DNA of 64,000 nucleotides, taken from the NCBI GenBank assembly GCA_020849855.1, contig JADZFO010000046.1:1-64000 (forward strand), written 5' to 3'. The notes beneath the pieces are model-generated. The model did not search any database. It had not been told where the DNA came from and saw nothing but the letters and a program-made list of their open reading frames with translations. The stretch comes from a bacterium (GTDB lineage: Bacteria > 4484-113 > JAFGCY01). The position numbers and the translations under genes were made by a program. Positions within the stretch are counted from its first letter, which is position 1. Every line of letters starts with the position of its first letter. This document shows positions 15,276 to 23,694 of this stretch, one piece after another.

Positions 15276-15380
15276 TGTGTTGTTCTGTCGTATGCATCTA
15301 CCCTGAGCGCCCGGCCTTTTATCTAGGCCCGCGCACGGCATCGGGAAGGCCTGCAGCCTGGCGGGAAGGCCCCGCCCGGG

Positions 15381-15749
15381 CTACTTCTCCAGCGCGTAGT
15401 AGGCGCTCTGGTCCAGCAGGCTCTCGAAGTCGGCCGGGTTGTCCAGCTCGACGGAGAGCAGCCAGCCCTCGCCCATCGCGTCCTTGTTCACCAGCTCCGG
15501 GCTGTCTTCCAGGCGGGTGTTGAAGCCGGTGATCTTCAGCGGCACCGGGGCATAAACCTCGGCCACCGCCTTGACGGACTCGACGGTGCAGCAGGACTTG
15601 CCGGCGGCCACGCTGGCGCCGACCTCCGGCGCCTCCACGAAGGTGATGTCGCCGAGCTGGTTCTGGGCATGGTCGGTGATGCCCAGGTAGAAGGCCGCGC
15701 CATCTCGGCGCAGGTATTCGTGCGTCTTGGTGTAGCGGATATCTGCCAC
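15381..15749 (-). CDS. gcvH: Glycine cleavage system H protein
   Basis: 122 aa, a typical length. The lipoyl carrier of the glycine cleavage system: opening ADIRYTKTHEYLR, GITDHAQNQLGDITFVEAP, and the lipoylation site VESVKAVAEVYAP with the modified lysine at residue 60. The C-terminal GEGWLLSVEL block is also present. I use GTG 15749 because AGGAGAGG lies 5-12 nt upstream on the minus strand and conservation starts there; the extension to 15785 has no family match. First gene of gcvH-gcvPA-gcvPB. I looked for a tandem glycine riboswitch upstream and did not see one. Confidence 0.95.
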   Translation of the reverse strand: MADIRYTKTHEYLRRDGAAFYLGITDHAQNQLGDITFVEAPEVGASVAAGKSCCTVESVKAVAEVYAPVPLKITGFNTRLEDSPELVNKDAMGEGWLLSVELDNPADFESLLDQSAYYALEK

Positions 15750-15901
15750 GGATCCTCTCCTGGAAAAGCTCGCCCCGGCGGGCATCCGCCCGCGCGCAGT
15801 GGCGCTGCAAGTTTACTACTTGCCGCAGGCAGAAGGAACAGTAATGCGAGAAGTGTGGCCAGGGATGAGGACGCAGACGCGGGCCAGACAGGGGCGGGGC
15901 C

Positions 15902-15907
15902 TACAAT
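15902..15907 (+). promoter_or_regulatory. Leaderless -10 box for the 15913 gene
   Basis: TACAAT, then 5 nt, then GTG 15913 in frame with the gene. Confidence 0.6.
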
Positions 15908-15912
15908 CGCCT

Positions 15913-17229
15913 GTGCCCGCAGCGCCTGCAAGCCGCCCGCCAGCCCTGAACTGGGAGCTGCTGCGGCGGGTGGCCGCGCGCGAGCTGGCGCGGCCCGGGG
16001 CGGCCTTCTTCACCTGGCTTGGCCTTGGCCTGGCACTTGGCCTGACGCTGTGGACCCTCCTGCGGCCCTTCAACCCGAGGCGCATGGAGCACAACCTGGA
16101 GCAGCTGGCCGTCTGGCTCAGCGCCGAGCTGGTGCTACTGTGCGTCGCCTGGGCCCTGACGCAGTGGCTGGCCGGCGGTCGGGACACGGCGGCCCAGGAC
16201 CGCGACAACCGCAGCGCCGCGGGCGGCCTGCCCCTCCCCCTCCCCCCCCTGCAACTTTTCTTGCACCGCAGCATGGGCCTTGCCCTGCTGCCTCTGCGCA
16301 GCCTGCTGCTGATCCTGCCGCTGTGGCTGGCGGTCTGCCTGTATATCCAGCTGCCCTATGGCCAGAGCTGGGTCAGTGAGGACATCAGCTATGCCTGGTA
16401 CGGCCCGCCGCGCGAGGCGCTGTGGCTGGGCCGGCTTGTATGGCTGGGGCTGAACCTGGTCAGCGCTGCTTTGCTTCCCCTGGCCTGGGCTCTGCTTTTG
16501 CAGGAGAGCCTGCGCTCCCGGGCTTTGCGCGCTGTCCTCTTGCTGTTGCCGGGGGTCGGCATCTACTGCGCGCAGCACTTCTTTGACTACCACCTGCGGG
16601 CGCCCTACCAGCAGACCCGCGGCTATGAGCCGCTGAGTTTCCTCGCCCCGCTTGCCCTGCTGCTTTGCGGAGCCTTCTGCATCGGCCTGCTGCGCCCCAG
16701 CCTGCGTTTGGCCGCGCTGGCCCTGGCAGCGCTGCTTTTCAGCGGTCTGGCCCTCTGGCCGGCCCTGCGCGATGACTACCTGCTGCTTGGCGGCCGGCGC
16801 ATGGACGCACCGCTGGCCGCGCGCTATCTGCTTTTGCACCTCTCGCCGCCGGGCAATGCGCGCCTGCTGCTGCGCTCGATGACCAGCAATGTGGTGCTGC
16901 AGGATGTGCGTCTGCTCAGGGCCCCGGCGGAGCCGCAGGACAGCGCCTACCCCCTGCGCGATGAGCTGGACGCGCTGCTGGCAAACGGCGCAGAGCCCGA
17001 GGATCCGCGGGTGCTGGAGCTGCAGCAGCGGATCAGCGCGGCGCAGGAGCAGCTCAGCGCGGACTATGACGCCTACTGGCAGCAGATGGAGAGCTATGAG
17101 GCGCAGTATGAGAAGCTGCCACGCTTGCCGCTGCTTTTCGGGGCCGGAGTGCTGCCCCTGCTTTTGCCGCTGCTGCTGGGCGGCGGCCTGGCGCTGGGGG
17201 CTGTGCGGCGGATCCCCGCAGAGGGCTGA
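15913..17229 (+). CDS. Polytopic membrane protein, ABC-2-permease-like layout
   Basis: 438 aa from GTG 15913. Layout: a cytosolic head ending NWELLRRVAARELARPGAAF, a first membrane helix, several further helices (AVWLSAELVLLCVAWALTQW, LLPLRSLLLILPLWLAVCL, LLPLAWALLLQESL), and a large soluble loop of about 120 residues (LLRSMTSNVVLQDVRLL to EKLPRLP) before a last helix. One helix, a big extracytoplasmic loop and a terminal helix cluster recall ABC-2 type permeases, but I see no ATPase neighbour, so this is only a shape comparison. An upstream ATG at 15799 opens the frame but lies before the TACAAT box. Confidence 0.5.
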   Translation: MPAAPASRPPALNWELLRRVAARELARPGAAFFTWLGLGLALGLTLWTLLRPFNPRRMEHNLEQLAVWLSAELVLLCVAWALTQWLAGGRDTAAQDRDNRSAAGGLPLPLPPLQLFLHRSMGLALLPLRSLLLILPLWLAVCLYIQLPYGQSWVSEDISYAWYGPPREALWLGRLVWLGLNLVSAALLPLAWALLLQESLRSRALRAVLLLLPGVGIYCAQHFFDYHLRAPYQQTRGYEPLSFLAPLALLLCGAFCIGLLRPSLRLAALALAALLFSGLALWPALRDDYLLLGGRRMDAPLAARYLLLHLSPPGNARLLLRSMTSNVVLQDVRLLRAPAEPQDSAYPLRDELDALLANGAEPEDPRVLELQQRISAAQEQLSADYDAYWQQMESYEAQYEKLPRLPLLFGAGVLPLLLPLLLGGGLALGAVRRIPAEG

Positions 17230-17305
17230 GAAGCCCCAAGTGGCGTGTATCATCTGACTATCCGCTGATGCGCCGTTTTCCGGCCGGACAGCCAAGCCTG
17301 AGGAC

Positions 17306-18013
17306 ATGATGATGAGCAGAAACTCCCTTTACAGCGCCGCACTGGCTGCTGCTGTGGCCCTGTGCGCCGTTTCAGGCCTTCTGGCCCGCCCGGTCCATGC
17401 GGAAGAAGCCGCGGCCCCGGCCGAAGCGGTGAGCGTTCCCGATACCAGCGCCTACCAGCGGGTGGAGATGGACGTCAACGGCTATGAGAACTTCACCCTG
17501 GGCCAGCCCGTCAGCACTTTCCTGAATGAGCAGGAGCTGCTGGACTACAAGTCGACGGACTCCGACGGCGTCTTCAACTTTTATGACATGAAGATGGTTG
17601 ACGAGTCTGCGGCACTGGAGTACTTCATCTCCATTGGCACCTACTTCGCCGGCGGCAGCGAGCTGGTTGGTTCGGTGGAGATGCGGATGGACGTCGGCTT
17701 CGGGGACGCCACCTTTTACCACATCAAGAAGCAGCTTGAGGACAGCGGCTCCATCGTGCTGAACACCACGCCGGACGACAGCGTGCCCGGCGGACTGCAC
17801 ATGAACATGGAAGACGCGGACGGCGATACCTTCGAGCTTTCCTGGACGCCGGTCAATACGGCGGGCAAGACCTCCGGTACTTCGGTCTTTGTTTCCAGCA
17901 GCGCTTACTTCCTGGCGCTGATCGACTCCGCGCTGAGCGAGGGAGCTGACAGCACCGCAGGCAGCTCCGAGGGCGGAGCGACGAGCGGCGCCGGGGGCTT
18001 CTCCGGCAGCTAA
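17306..18013 (+). CDS. Secreted protein of unknown function, Ser/Gly-rich C-terminus
   Basis: 235 aa. A clear signal peptide (LYSAALAAAVALCAVSGLLARPVHAEEA, cleavage near residue 32) is followed by a compact domain containing YENFTLGQPVSTFLNEQE, GSVEMRMDVGFGDATFYHI and DADGDTFELSWTP, then a low-complexity tail. Three consecutive ATGs (17306, 17309, 17312) follow TGAGGA; the last is best spaced for it. The order of elements (signal, F/W-T-L-G, acidic beta strands, D-x-x-G-[DN]-x-[FI]-x-L-[ST]-W) is shared with the secreted protein at 62229-62891, so they may be distant relatives. Confidence 0.6.
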   Translation: MMMSRNSLYSAALAAAVALCAVSGLLARPVHAEEAAAPAEAVSVPDTSAYQRVEMDVNGYENFTLGQPVSTFLNEQELLDYKSTDSDGVFNFYDMKMVDESAALEYFISIGTYFAGGSELVGSVEMRMDVGFGDATFYHIKKQLEDSGSIVLNTTPDDSVPGGLHMNMEDADGDTFELSWTPVNTAGKTSGTSVFVSSSAYFLALIDSALSEGADSTAGSSEGGATSGAGGFSGS

Positions 18014-18027
18014 GACAGCCGGCCGGC

Positions 18028-19188
18028 TCAGCTTTGGCCGAAGCGCCGCAGGCTGAAGAGAGAAAGGTCGGCTCTGGCCCGGCCTTCCTGCAGCAGCTGC
18101 GCGCAGGCCTCGCCGATGGCCGGCGCAAACTTGAAGCCATGACCGCTGCAGGCGCTGCACAGCAGCACCTTTCCGCTGAACTGCGGATGCCAGTCAAGGA
18201 TGAAGTGCTCGTCGGGCGTATTCGTATAACGGCATAGTGTGGTATCCACGGGCTTGCCTGCTGCCAGTGCCGGAATCAACCTCGCCAGCAGGCCACGTAA
18301 TGGCAGCCAGTCTGCATCGCCCGCAGCCGCCAGGTCAGTGTCAGTATTAACCTCCGCCCCCTGGCCGTGCAGCGCGACCTTGACCCCGCTGCCGAGATCC
18401 GGCAGACCGTAGATAAAGCTTGACTCTCCAGTGGCATTAGCGCCGTACTCCTCGCGCTGCTCGCTGATGAAAATCGGGCAGGTGTCAGGCCTGAAGCTCT
18501 CTGCGCTGTGCCAGGGCCTCAGCCAGAACTGCACCTGGCGTGTTACCTTCAATGGCAGCTGTTCGCCAAGCAGTTCAGTCATCCCCGGCCCGGCGCAAAA
18601 GAGCGCCTGGCGGGCAGAGCGGGCCCGGCCGTCCGACAGGATCAGCTCCACTGCGCTGCGCTCAGCATCCCAGCTTTCCACCGCGCTGCCGGTGAGCACC
18701 TCCGCGCCAGCGTCCTGTGCCAGCTCCAGCTGCGCATTGATCGCCGCGTCAGTCAGCACTATGCCATCTCGCGGGTTGAAGACTCCAAGTGAGCCCGGCG
18801 CCGGGTGGAACAGCGGGAAACGCGAGTTCAGAGCATCGGGCTCGAGGATGTCCACTTTGAGCTGGTGCAGTTGTGCGCTGGCCAGGGTGCCCTGGAGCAG
18901 TATGCCGGTCTCAGGCCCCAGCATCAGGCCGCCGGTGCGCCAGAGGATCTGGCGGCCGCTGGCCTGCTGCAGCTCTTCCCAGAGCGTAAAGGCGCGCTGC
19001 ACCAGGGGCACATAGCTGGGGTGCTCGAAGTAGGCCTCGCGGATGATCCGACTGCGCCCGCCGTGGCTGGCCCGCCCGTGCGGCGGCTGCCAGGCGTCTA
19101 CGCCCAGCACCTTCAGGCCGCGCCGGGCGAGCTGATACAGCGCCGCCGAGCCATGCGCGCCAAGGCCGATAACGATCACGTCGTACAT
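18028..19188 (-). CDS. FAD-dependent oxidoreductase, monomeric sarcosine oxidase-like
   Basis: 386 aa, the family's length. N-terminal Rossmann motif GLGAHGSA (8-15), the FAD-contact run RASHGGRSRIIREAY, and the C-terminal pair CRYTNTPDEHFILDWHP and SGHGFKFAPAIGE. The Cys of CRYTNTPDEHF matches the residue that binds FAD covalently in monomeric sarcosine oxidase, so a covalent flavin is expected. The enzyme would demethylate sarcosine or a similar N-methyl amino acid to glycine, formaldehyde and hydrogen peroxide. Glycine is the substrate of the gcv enzymes 2.3 kb away. N-methyltryptophan oxidase is an alternative. TAAGCT lies 6 nt before ATG 19188. Confidence 0.85.
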   Translation of the reverse strand: MYDVIVIGLGAHGSAALYQLARRGLKVLGVDAWQPPHGRASHGGRSRIIREAYFEHPSYVPLVQRAFTLWEELQQASGRQILWRTGGLMLGPETGILLQGTLASAQLHQLKVDILEPDALNSRFPLFHPAPGSLGVFNPRDGIVLTDAAINAQLELAQDAGAEVLTGSAVESWDAERSAVELILSDGRARSARQALFCAGPGMTELLGEQLPLKVTRQVQFWLRPWHSAESFRPDTCPIFISEQREEYGANATGESSFIYGLPDLGSGVKVALHGQGAEVNTDTDLAAAGDADWLPLRGLLARLIPALAAGKPVDTTLCRYTNTPDEHFILDWHPQFSGKVLLCSACSGHGFKFAPAIGEACAQLLQEGRARADLSLFSLRRFGQS

Positions 19189-19194
19189 GGGCTC

Positions 19195-19200
19195 AGCTTA
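19195..19200 (-). promoter_or_regulatory. Leaderless -10 box for the sarcosine-oxidase-like gene
   Basis: TAAGCT on the minus strand, 6 nt before ATG 19188. Confidence 0.45.
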
Positions 19201-19214
19201 GCGCAGGCACAGGC

Positions 19215-20225
19215 CTAGCCGGCAGGCGCGCGCTTGAGGTCGAAGATCGGCCTGACATCCACGAAGGGCACGGGGCTGTAGAAGCCGTTAAGCACGCCGT
19301 CCTCGGACTGGGTCAGGGCGCCGGCAAAGACAGTCGCAGCGTCCTGGCCCTGGCCGACGTAGTAGCCGTGGCTGAAGCGGCCCTTGTACCAGCCGCCCCC
19401 GCCGATCCAGATCAGCTGCAGCTCCGGGCCGTCGACGCTGAGCTCGGCTTCGTAGGAGCCGCGGGGGCCGAGAAAGAGCTGCCAGCGCCCGGGCAGGCCC
19501 GGCAGGCCGGCGATGTGCGGCGAGTCGTCACGGCCATAGACGGTCAGCTTGCCCTTGCCGTCATAGAAGGCCAGGAACTGGCGGTCGGCATCCATCTTCA
19601 GGCCCAGCTCGTCCACGCTCACGGCCCGGCTGCCAGCCAGCACAAAGGCCGAGGCGCAGTCCGGCAGGGGCTGCGCGCCTGCCAGCAGCTGCTCGCTGCC
19701 AAGCCGCGCGTCGGCGAAGTAGGCCCGCAGGCGGCCATCTGCCAGTTCATAGCGGCCGGGCAGGGCGGCATTCGGTCCGGCCTGGCCGTCCTCGATCAGC
19801 AGGCGGCCCTCGGCGTCGAGAGTGATGAACTTGGCGTCCATGTAGGTGTAATAGGCCATGCCGCTGCCCTCGCGGCCATAAAGCGCGAACCAGCGGCCGG
19901 CGAGCTCGTTTTGGCTGGGGGCGGAACCCACTTGCTGGCCGCCCTGCGCGCCGCCCTCAGCGCTGGCCGCATCCCCCGCCGCGCCTTCAGCCTGCTTGTC
20001 CAGCGCATCGCCGCCGGGCGGCGTTACGGTGCTGGGGCTGAGGCCGCCCTTGAGACCGCCCCTGGGGCCGCCGTTGTCAGCAGCAGCACCGGGCGCATCC
20101 GCGGCGGACTGCCCCCCCTGCTTTTGGGGGCAGGAGCTGAGCAGGAGTGCAAGTGCGCAAAGCAGGGCTGCACAGAGGCCGCTGCGCAGGTTGCGCCGCA
20201 GTGAAGTTTGAAGGGCCACAAGCAT
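19215..20225 (-). CDS. Putative lipoprotein of unknown function
   Basis: 336 aa. Signal with lipobox LALLLSSC (Cys at about 32), then a Gly/Ala/Gln-rich linker of about 75 residues, then a globular domain opening ELAGRWFALYGREGSGMAYY. The W-x-A-x-x-G core, the D-A-E-G-R-L strand and repeated G-R-W / G-R-Y beta-hairpins look like a lipocalin-like or beta-barrel fold, which I cannot confirm. TAGCAT lies 6 nt before ATG 20225. It is in line with the small membrane protein at 20268-20630 (42-bp gap), which may be co-transcribed from further upstream. Confidence 0.6.
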   Translation of the reverse strand: MLVALQTSLRRNLRSGLCAALLCALALLLSSCPQKQGGQSAADAPGAAADNGGPRGGLKGGLSPSTVTPPGGDALDKQAEGAAGDAASAEGGAQGGQQVGSAPSQNELAGRWFALYGREGSGMAYYTYMDAKFITLDAEGRLLIEDGQAGPNAALPGRYELADGRLRAYFADARLGSEQLLAGAQPLPDCASAFVLAGSRAVSVDELGLKMDADRQFLAFYDGKGKLTVYGRDDSPHIAGLPGLPGRWQLFLGPRGSYEAELSVDGPELQLIWIGGGGWYKGRFSHGYYVGQGQDAATVFAGALTQSEDGVLNGFYSPVPFVDVRPIFDLKRAPAG

Positions 20226-20231
20226 CAGACG

Positions 20232-20237
20232 ATGCTA
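20232..20237 (-). promoter_or_regulatory. Leaderless -10 box for the 19215-20225 lipoprotein
   Basis: TAGCAT on the minus strand, 6 nt before ATG 20225. Confidence 0.55.
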
Positions 20238-20267
20238 GCGCATGCGCTGTTGCGGCCTGCTGGGAGA

Positions 20268-20630
20268 TCAGGCCCGCGGGGCCAGGCTGTAGTGGATCCA
20301 GAGCAGGGCCGCGCCGATGCAGGCCGGGATGAGCGCGAAGCCCAGCGCGCGCCAGGGGCCGGGCATCACCTGGGCTGCCCAGAGGCCGGCCACCATGCCC
20401 AGCGCCGTGGCCAGCAGGATCACGCCGGCCTTCAGGTTGCCCTGGGGGTCGCCCTGCTCCGGCTCGTCCAGCGCCGCCTTCAGCCCGGCGGGGTCATGCC
20501 CCGCTGACATCGCCTGCTCATAAAGACGGGCCAGCCTGTCCACCCGGGCCGCCCGCAGGCGCATCCCGTAAAAGAGGACAAAGAGCCCCGCTCCAAAGAG
20601 CAGCAGAAAAAGTCCTATGCCGTGGTCCAT
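20268..20630 (-). CDS. Small membrane protein of unknown function
   Basis: 120 aa. One N-terminal helix (HGIGLFLLLFGAGLFVLFYG), a charged middle part of about 45 residues rich in Arg, Glu and Asp (RAARVDRLARLYEQAMSAG), and two C-terminal helices (LKAGVILLATALGMVAGLW and ALGFALIPACIGAALLWIH). This one-plus-two layout resembles short DUF-type membrane proteins often found near sigma-factor regulators, but I recognise no specific family. TATACT lies 12 nt upstream of ATG 20630 with a G-run between that may serve as ribosome-binding site. Confidence 0.5.
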   Translation of the reverse strand: MDHGIGLFLLLFGAGLFVLFYGMRLRAARVDRLARLYEQAMSAGHDPAGLKAALDEPEQGDPQGNLKAGVILLATALGMVAGLWAAQVMPGPWRALGFALIPACIGAALLWIHYSLAPRA

Positions 20631-20752
20631 ATTCCCCCGCGCAGTATAGAGCGCGGCGGGGGCGGCGGAGTTTCAGCTGTGGCATCGGTTTAGTGCGGGT
20701 TGAATCCGGCTATTATTCATGGTTGACCGCTGTTGGACCGGGGAGTAGCTGC

Positions 20753-23137
20753 ATGAACAAGACCTTCAATTCCTCTGCACCCGTGTTTGCTGCCGCGCTG
20801 GCGATCCTGGCCGGCCTTCTGTGCGTTTCCTGCGGCGGCGGGGATGCTGCCCTGGTGCAGCGCAGCCGGCCCCAGGCCGCGCCGGATGCCGCTCTGGAGC
20901 TGCCTTCACCCGGCGCGCTGGCCGACACCGCTGCACGCCACAGCTCTGCCTTTCCGCTGGTGCATGAGGGCAACGAGCTGGACCTGGCTATCCCGCCGCG
21001 GAACATAAACACCCCCGGGGGCAGCGCGGACTTCAGCCCGGCGCACGAAGCGGGCGACCCGCTGGGGGACTGCGCCTGGGCGCTGTACTCTTTTGACACC
21101 AGCGTCTACAGCGGCCCGCTGAGCTTCAAGCTGGACTGGCTGACTGCCCCCGCCGCCGGCCAGGCCTGGCTGGGCGTGGCTAACTTTGGCAGTCTACGCT
21201 GGGAGTGGTACAGCATTGACCCGCTGCAGCCGCTGATCAGCCTGGGCAGCTTCAGCGCGGACTATCGCAACACCGGCGGCGCCAGCCTGGCCCTGGTCCT
21301 GCTGACGGGCAGCCAGGGCGCCAGCCTGCAGCGCATCCGCCTTGGCGACAACGCACCGCCGACGCCGGTCTTCAATGCGCTCCCGGGCCTGAGCCTGGTT
21401 CAGGGCAATATTTTCACGGCCATGGCCGACGGCAGCTCCGACAGCGACGGCTTCATCAGCCTGGTGGAATTCGACTTTGGCGAGGGCGGCGGCTTCGAAT
21501 CCAACAACACTGACATGCAGCGCACGCATATTTACAACAACCCCGGCGACTATGAAGTGCAGCTGCGGCTGACCGACAACGACGGCGGTCAGGCCACGGC
21601 CCAGCTGACGGTGAAGGTCTATCCGCCCGGCAGCGCGCCGACGGTGAGCATCCAGCTCAGCCCCCAGCGGCCACGCATCGGCAAGCCGCTGAGCATCGAC
21701 GCCAGCGGCTCGATGGACAGCGACGGCAGCATCGTGAAGTACGAGTTCGACCCCGAGGGCGACGGCGGTTTTATTGATAACGGTGCCAACCCGCTCTTTG
21801 AAAACACCTATGCGGATGCCGGTTACTACAACATTCAGGTGCGGGCCACCGACGACACGGGTCTGATGGCCGAGGGCTATGCCCAGGTCGGTGTGGGCTG
21901 GATGCGCAGCTTCCAGGGCCTTGGGAATTACGCTGATATCTACTGCACCCTGCCGGACGCCCAGGGCAACGTCTATGTAAGCGGTGTGGCGCGGCTGGAG
22001 GAAGGCAACTCCGACAACCTGGAGGGCGCATTCGTCCTCAAGCTGAATGCCAATGGCGAAGTGCAGTGGGCCAAGCAGTTTGAGCAGACCTATGACCAGG
22101 GCCTGACCGACCTGGCTTTAGACATGGACGGCAAGCTCTGGGCCGCCGGCTATGACGGCAAGATCAACGCCGGAACGAACCCGGTGCTGCTGCAGATCGA
22201 CCCGCTGAATGGCGATCTGCTGATCCAAAAGGAGCTGGCGCAGGACTGCGACGCCAACTTCCCGGCGCGCCTTGCCATCGACGGCCAGAACCAGATTAAC
22301 CTGGGCTTCAATGCCGACTTCGCCGGCGTGCGGACGATGGCCGTAGTGCAGTTCCTTAGCAGCGGAGCGCTGCGCTGGCTGCGCAAGTACGACACAGAAA
22401 GCAGCGGCTATGACCGCATCTTCGGCGACATCTGCGTTGACTCCCTGGACCGGGTGTACCTGTCCGGCCGCGATGCGGTCGATTCGATGGGCGTGGACAA
22501 TGACGGGGCGGTGGTCTGCCTGGACAGCAACGGGACACTGCAGTGGGCCAAGCGCCTGGGCGACAACAACAAGCTGGAGGAGTTCACCGGCATCTGCGCC
22601 AGCGGGACTTATGTCTATGCCTGCGGTGTTTACTCCGATGCGAGCCAGCAGTGCCTGCTGGCCCAGTTCAACGCGAGTGACGGCAGCCTGCGTAACGTAA
22701 TCAGCTATTCCAACTCAAGCAGCGGCAACATGGCCTTCTATTCCTGCTGCCCGGATTCGGACAGCGGCTGCTTTGTCAGCGGCCATGTGGACGACCTGAT
22801 GAACGAATCGGATGCCAGCGTGCTGCACTTTGACAGCCTGGGCAACATTGTCTCGCGACTGGCCTTTGGCGAGGGCGGTACGGAAGAAGGCAACTACCTC
22901 TGCAAGCTGCACCAGGGCGCGGATGGCGCGATCTTCTGGGGCGGTGAGGCGCCGAGCCACGACACCGGCTTTGCCTCCCTGATGGGCAACGCCGGCCTGA
23001 TCGTCAAGCCGCTGGCCGACATGAGCGATGTGATGGTCGAGCCGGCCTGGAGCATCTCAGACCAGACCTATGGCTACTCCGACCTGAGCCTGACGGAGGA
23101 CAATGGCGGCGGCTTTGTGATGCGCCTGTATCCCTAA
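20753..23137 (+). CDS. PKD-domain lipoprotein with propeller-like C-terminal half
   Basis: 794 aa. Signal peptide with lipobox LLCVSC. Residues about 60-200 form a jellyroll-like region (WALYSFDTSVYSGPLSFKLD), then two PKD domains: DSDGFISLVEFDFGEGGGFE with TDNDGGQATAQLTVKVYPPG, and MDSDGSIVKYEFDPEGDGGF with TDDTGLMAEGYAQVGVGW. The remaining 400 residues repeat Q-G-N-V-Y-V-S-G / D-S-L-D-R-V-Y-L-S-G strands separated by about 45 residues, typical of SBBP-type propeller repeats. The jellyroll region and propeller are shared in style with the genes at 25578 and 31721. Start ATG 20753 follows GGGGAG. Confidence 0.75.
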   Translation: MNKTFNSSAPVFAAALAILAGLLCVSCGGGDAALVQRSRPQAAPDAALELPSPGALADTAARHSSAFPLVHEGNELDLAIPPRNINTPGGSADFSPAHEAGDPLGDCAWALYSFDTSVYSGPLSFKLDWLTAPAAGQAWLGVANFGSLRWEWYSIDPLQPLISLGSFSADYRNTGGASLALVLLTGSQGASLQRIRLGDNAPPTPVFNALPGLSLVQGNIFTAMADGSSDSDGFISLVEFDFGEGGGFESNNTDMQRTHIYNNPGDYEVQLRLTDNDGGQATAQLTVKVYPPGSAPTVSIQLSPQRPRIGKPLSIDASGSMDSDGSIVKYEFDPEGDGGFIDNGANPLFENTYADAGYYNIQVRATDDTGLMAEGYAQVGVGWMRSFQGLGNYADIYCTLPDAQGNVYVSGVARLEEGNSDNLEGAFVLKLNANGEVQWAKQFEQTYDQGLTDLALDMDGKLWAAGYDGKINAGTNPVLLQIDPLNGDLLIQKELAQDCDANFPARLAIDGQNQINLGFNADFAGVRTMAVVQFLSSGALRWLRKYDTESSGYDRIFGDICVDSLDRVYLSGRDAVDSMGVDNDGAVVCLDSNGTLQWAKRLGDNNKLEEFTGICASGTYVYACGVYSDASQQCLLAQFNASDGSLRNVISYSNSSSGNMAFYSCCPDSDSGCFVSGHVDDLMNESDASVLHFDSLGNIVSRLAFGEGGTEEGNYLCKLHQGADGAIFWGGEAPSHDTGFASLMGNAGLIVKPLADMSDVMVEPAWSISDQTYGYSDLSLTEDNGGGFVMRLYP

Positions 23138-23238
23138 GTCCCGGTGGTCCGCAGCCTGTCCCCAGGCGTGCCAGCAGGGCCTGACCTGCGCTATTCTATG
23201 CGCCCGGCGTGGCCCCGGTGTGGGGCTGGAGAACAACA

Positions 23239-23694
23239 ATGAGCGCAAACCCTTACGGTGATATCCCGGCCTGCCTGCTGATCGCGATCTGCAACGACGT
23301 GATCGAGGACAAGCGGACCAACAACAAGAGCCTGATCGGCCTCTTCAGCAACATCAACGTGCTGAGCCTGCCTGCGGCGCACCCGCGCCTCTACCTGGTG
23401 CTGAGCCTGAGCAACATTACCGGCGAGGTGCCGCTGCGCGTCGTGCTGCGCAACCCCCAGGGCGGCGAGGCGCAGTTCGACAACCGCGTGCGCGCCGACA
23501 ACAGCGAAGTCGTGCTGGACATGGTGATGCAGCTGGACAACCTGGCCCTGCCGGTGCTGGGCCGCTATACCTTTGAGGTCTGGTCGGGCGATGAGTTCCT
23601 CGCCGCGCGCAGCTTCAACGTGAGCATGGTCCAGGCCAAGCAGCAGGGTGTGGCGCCCGGCTTCCCGCAGAGCGGCGAAGTCGGCTCTGCCTAA
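23239..23694 (+). CDS. DUF6941-like small soluble protein
   Basis: 151 aa. The pattern A-C-L-L-I-A-I-C-N-D-V-I-E-D, then a basic turn, then SLIGLFSNINVLSLPAAHPR, and a following beta-rich part (YLVLSLSNITGE, VVLDMVMQLDNLALPVLGRY, FEVWSGDEFLAARSF) is that of DUF6941 proteins, a small beta-sandwich family of unknown role. No signal peptide, so cytosolic. A TGGAG ribosome-binding site lies upstream of ATG 23239. A TATTCT box at 23192 gives a leader of about 40 nt. Its stop overlaps the lpxA stop by 3-4 nt in convergent orientation. Confidence 0.7.
   Translation: MSANPYGDIPACLLIAICNDVIEDKRTNNKSLIGLFSNINVLSLPAAHPRLYLVLSLSNITGEVPLRVVLRNPQGGEAQFDNRVRADNSEVVLDMVMQLDNLALPVLGRYTFEVWSGDEFLAARSFNVSMVQAKQQGVAPGFPQSGEVGSA

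Noticed and set aside
15201..15912. Glycine riboswitch upstream of the gcv genes
   Set aside because: No tandem aptamer-like conserved core visible before gcvH; only one short hairpin at 15257.
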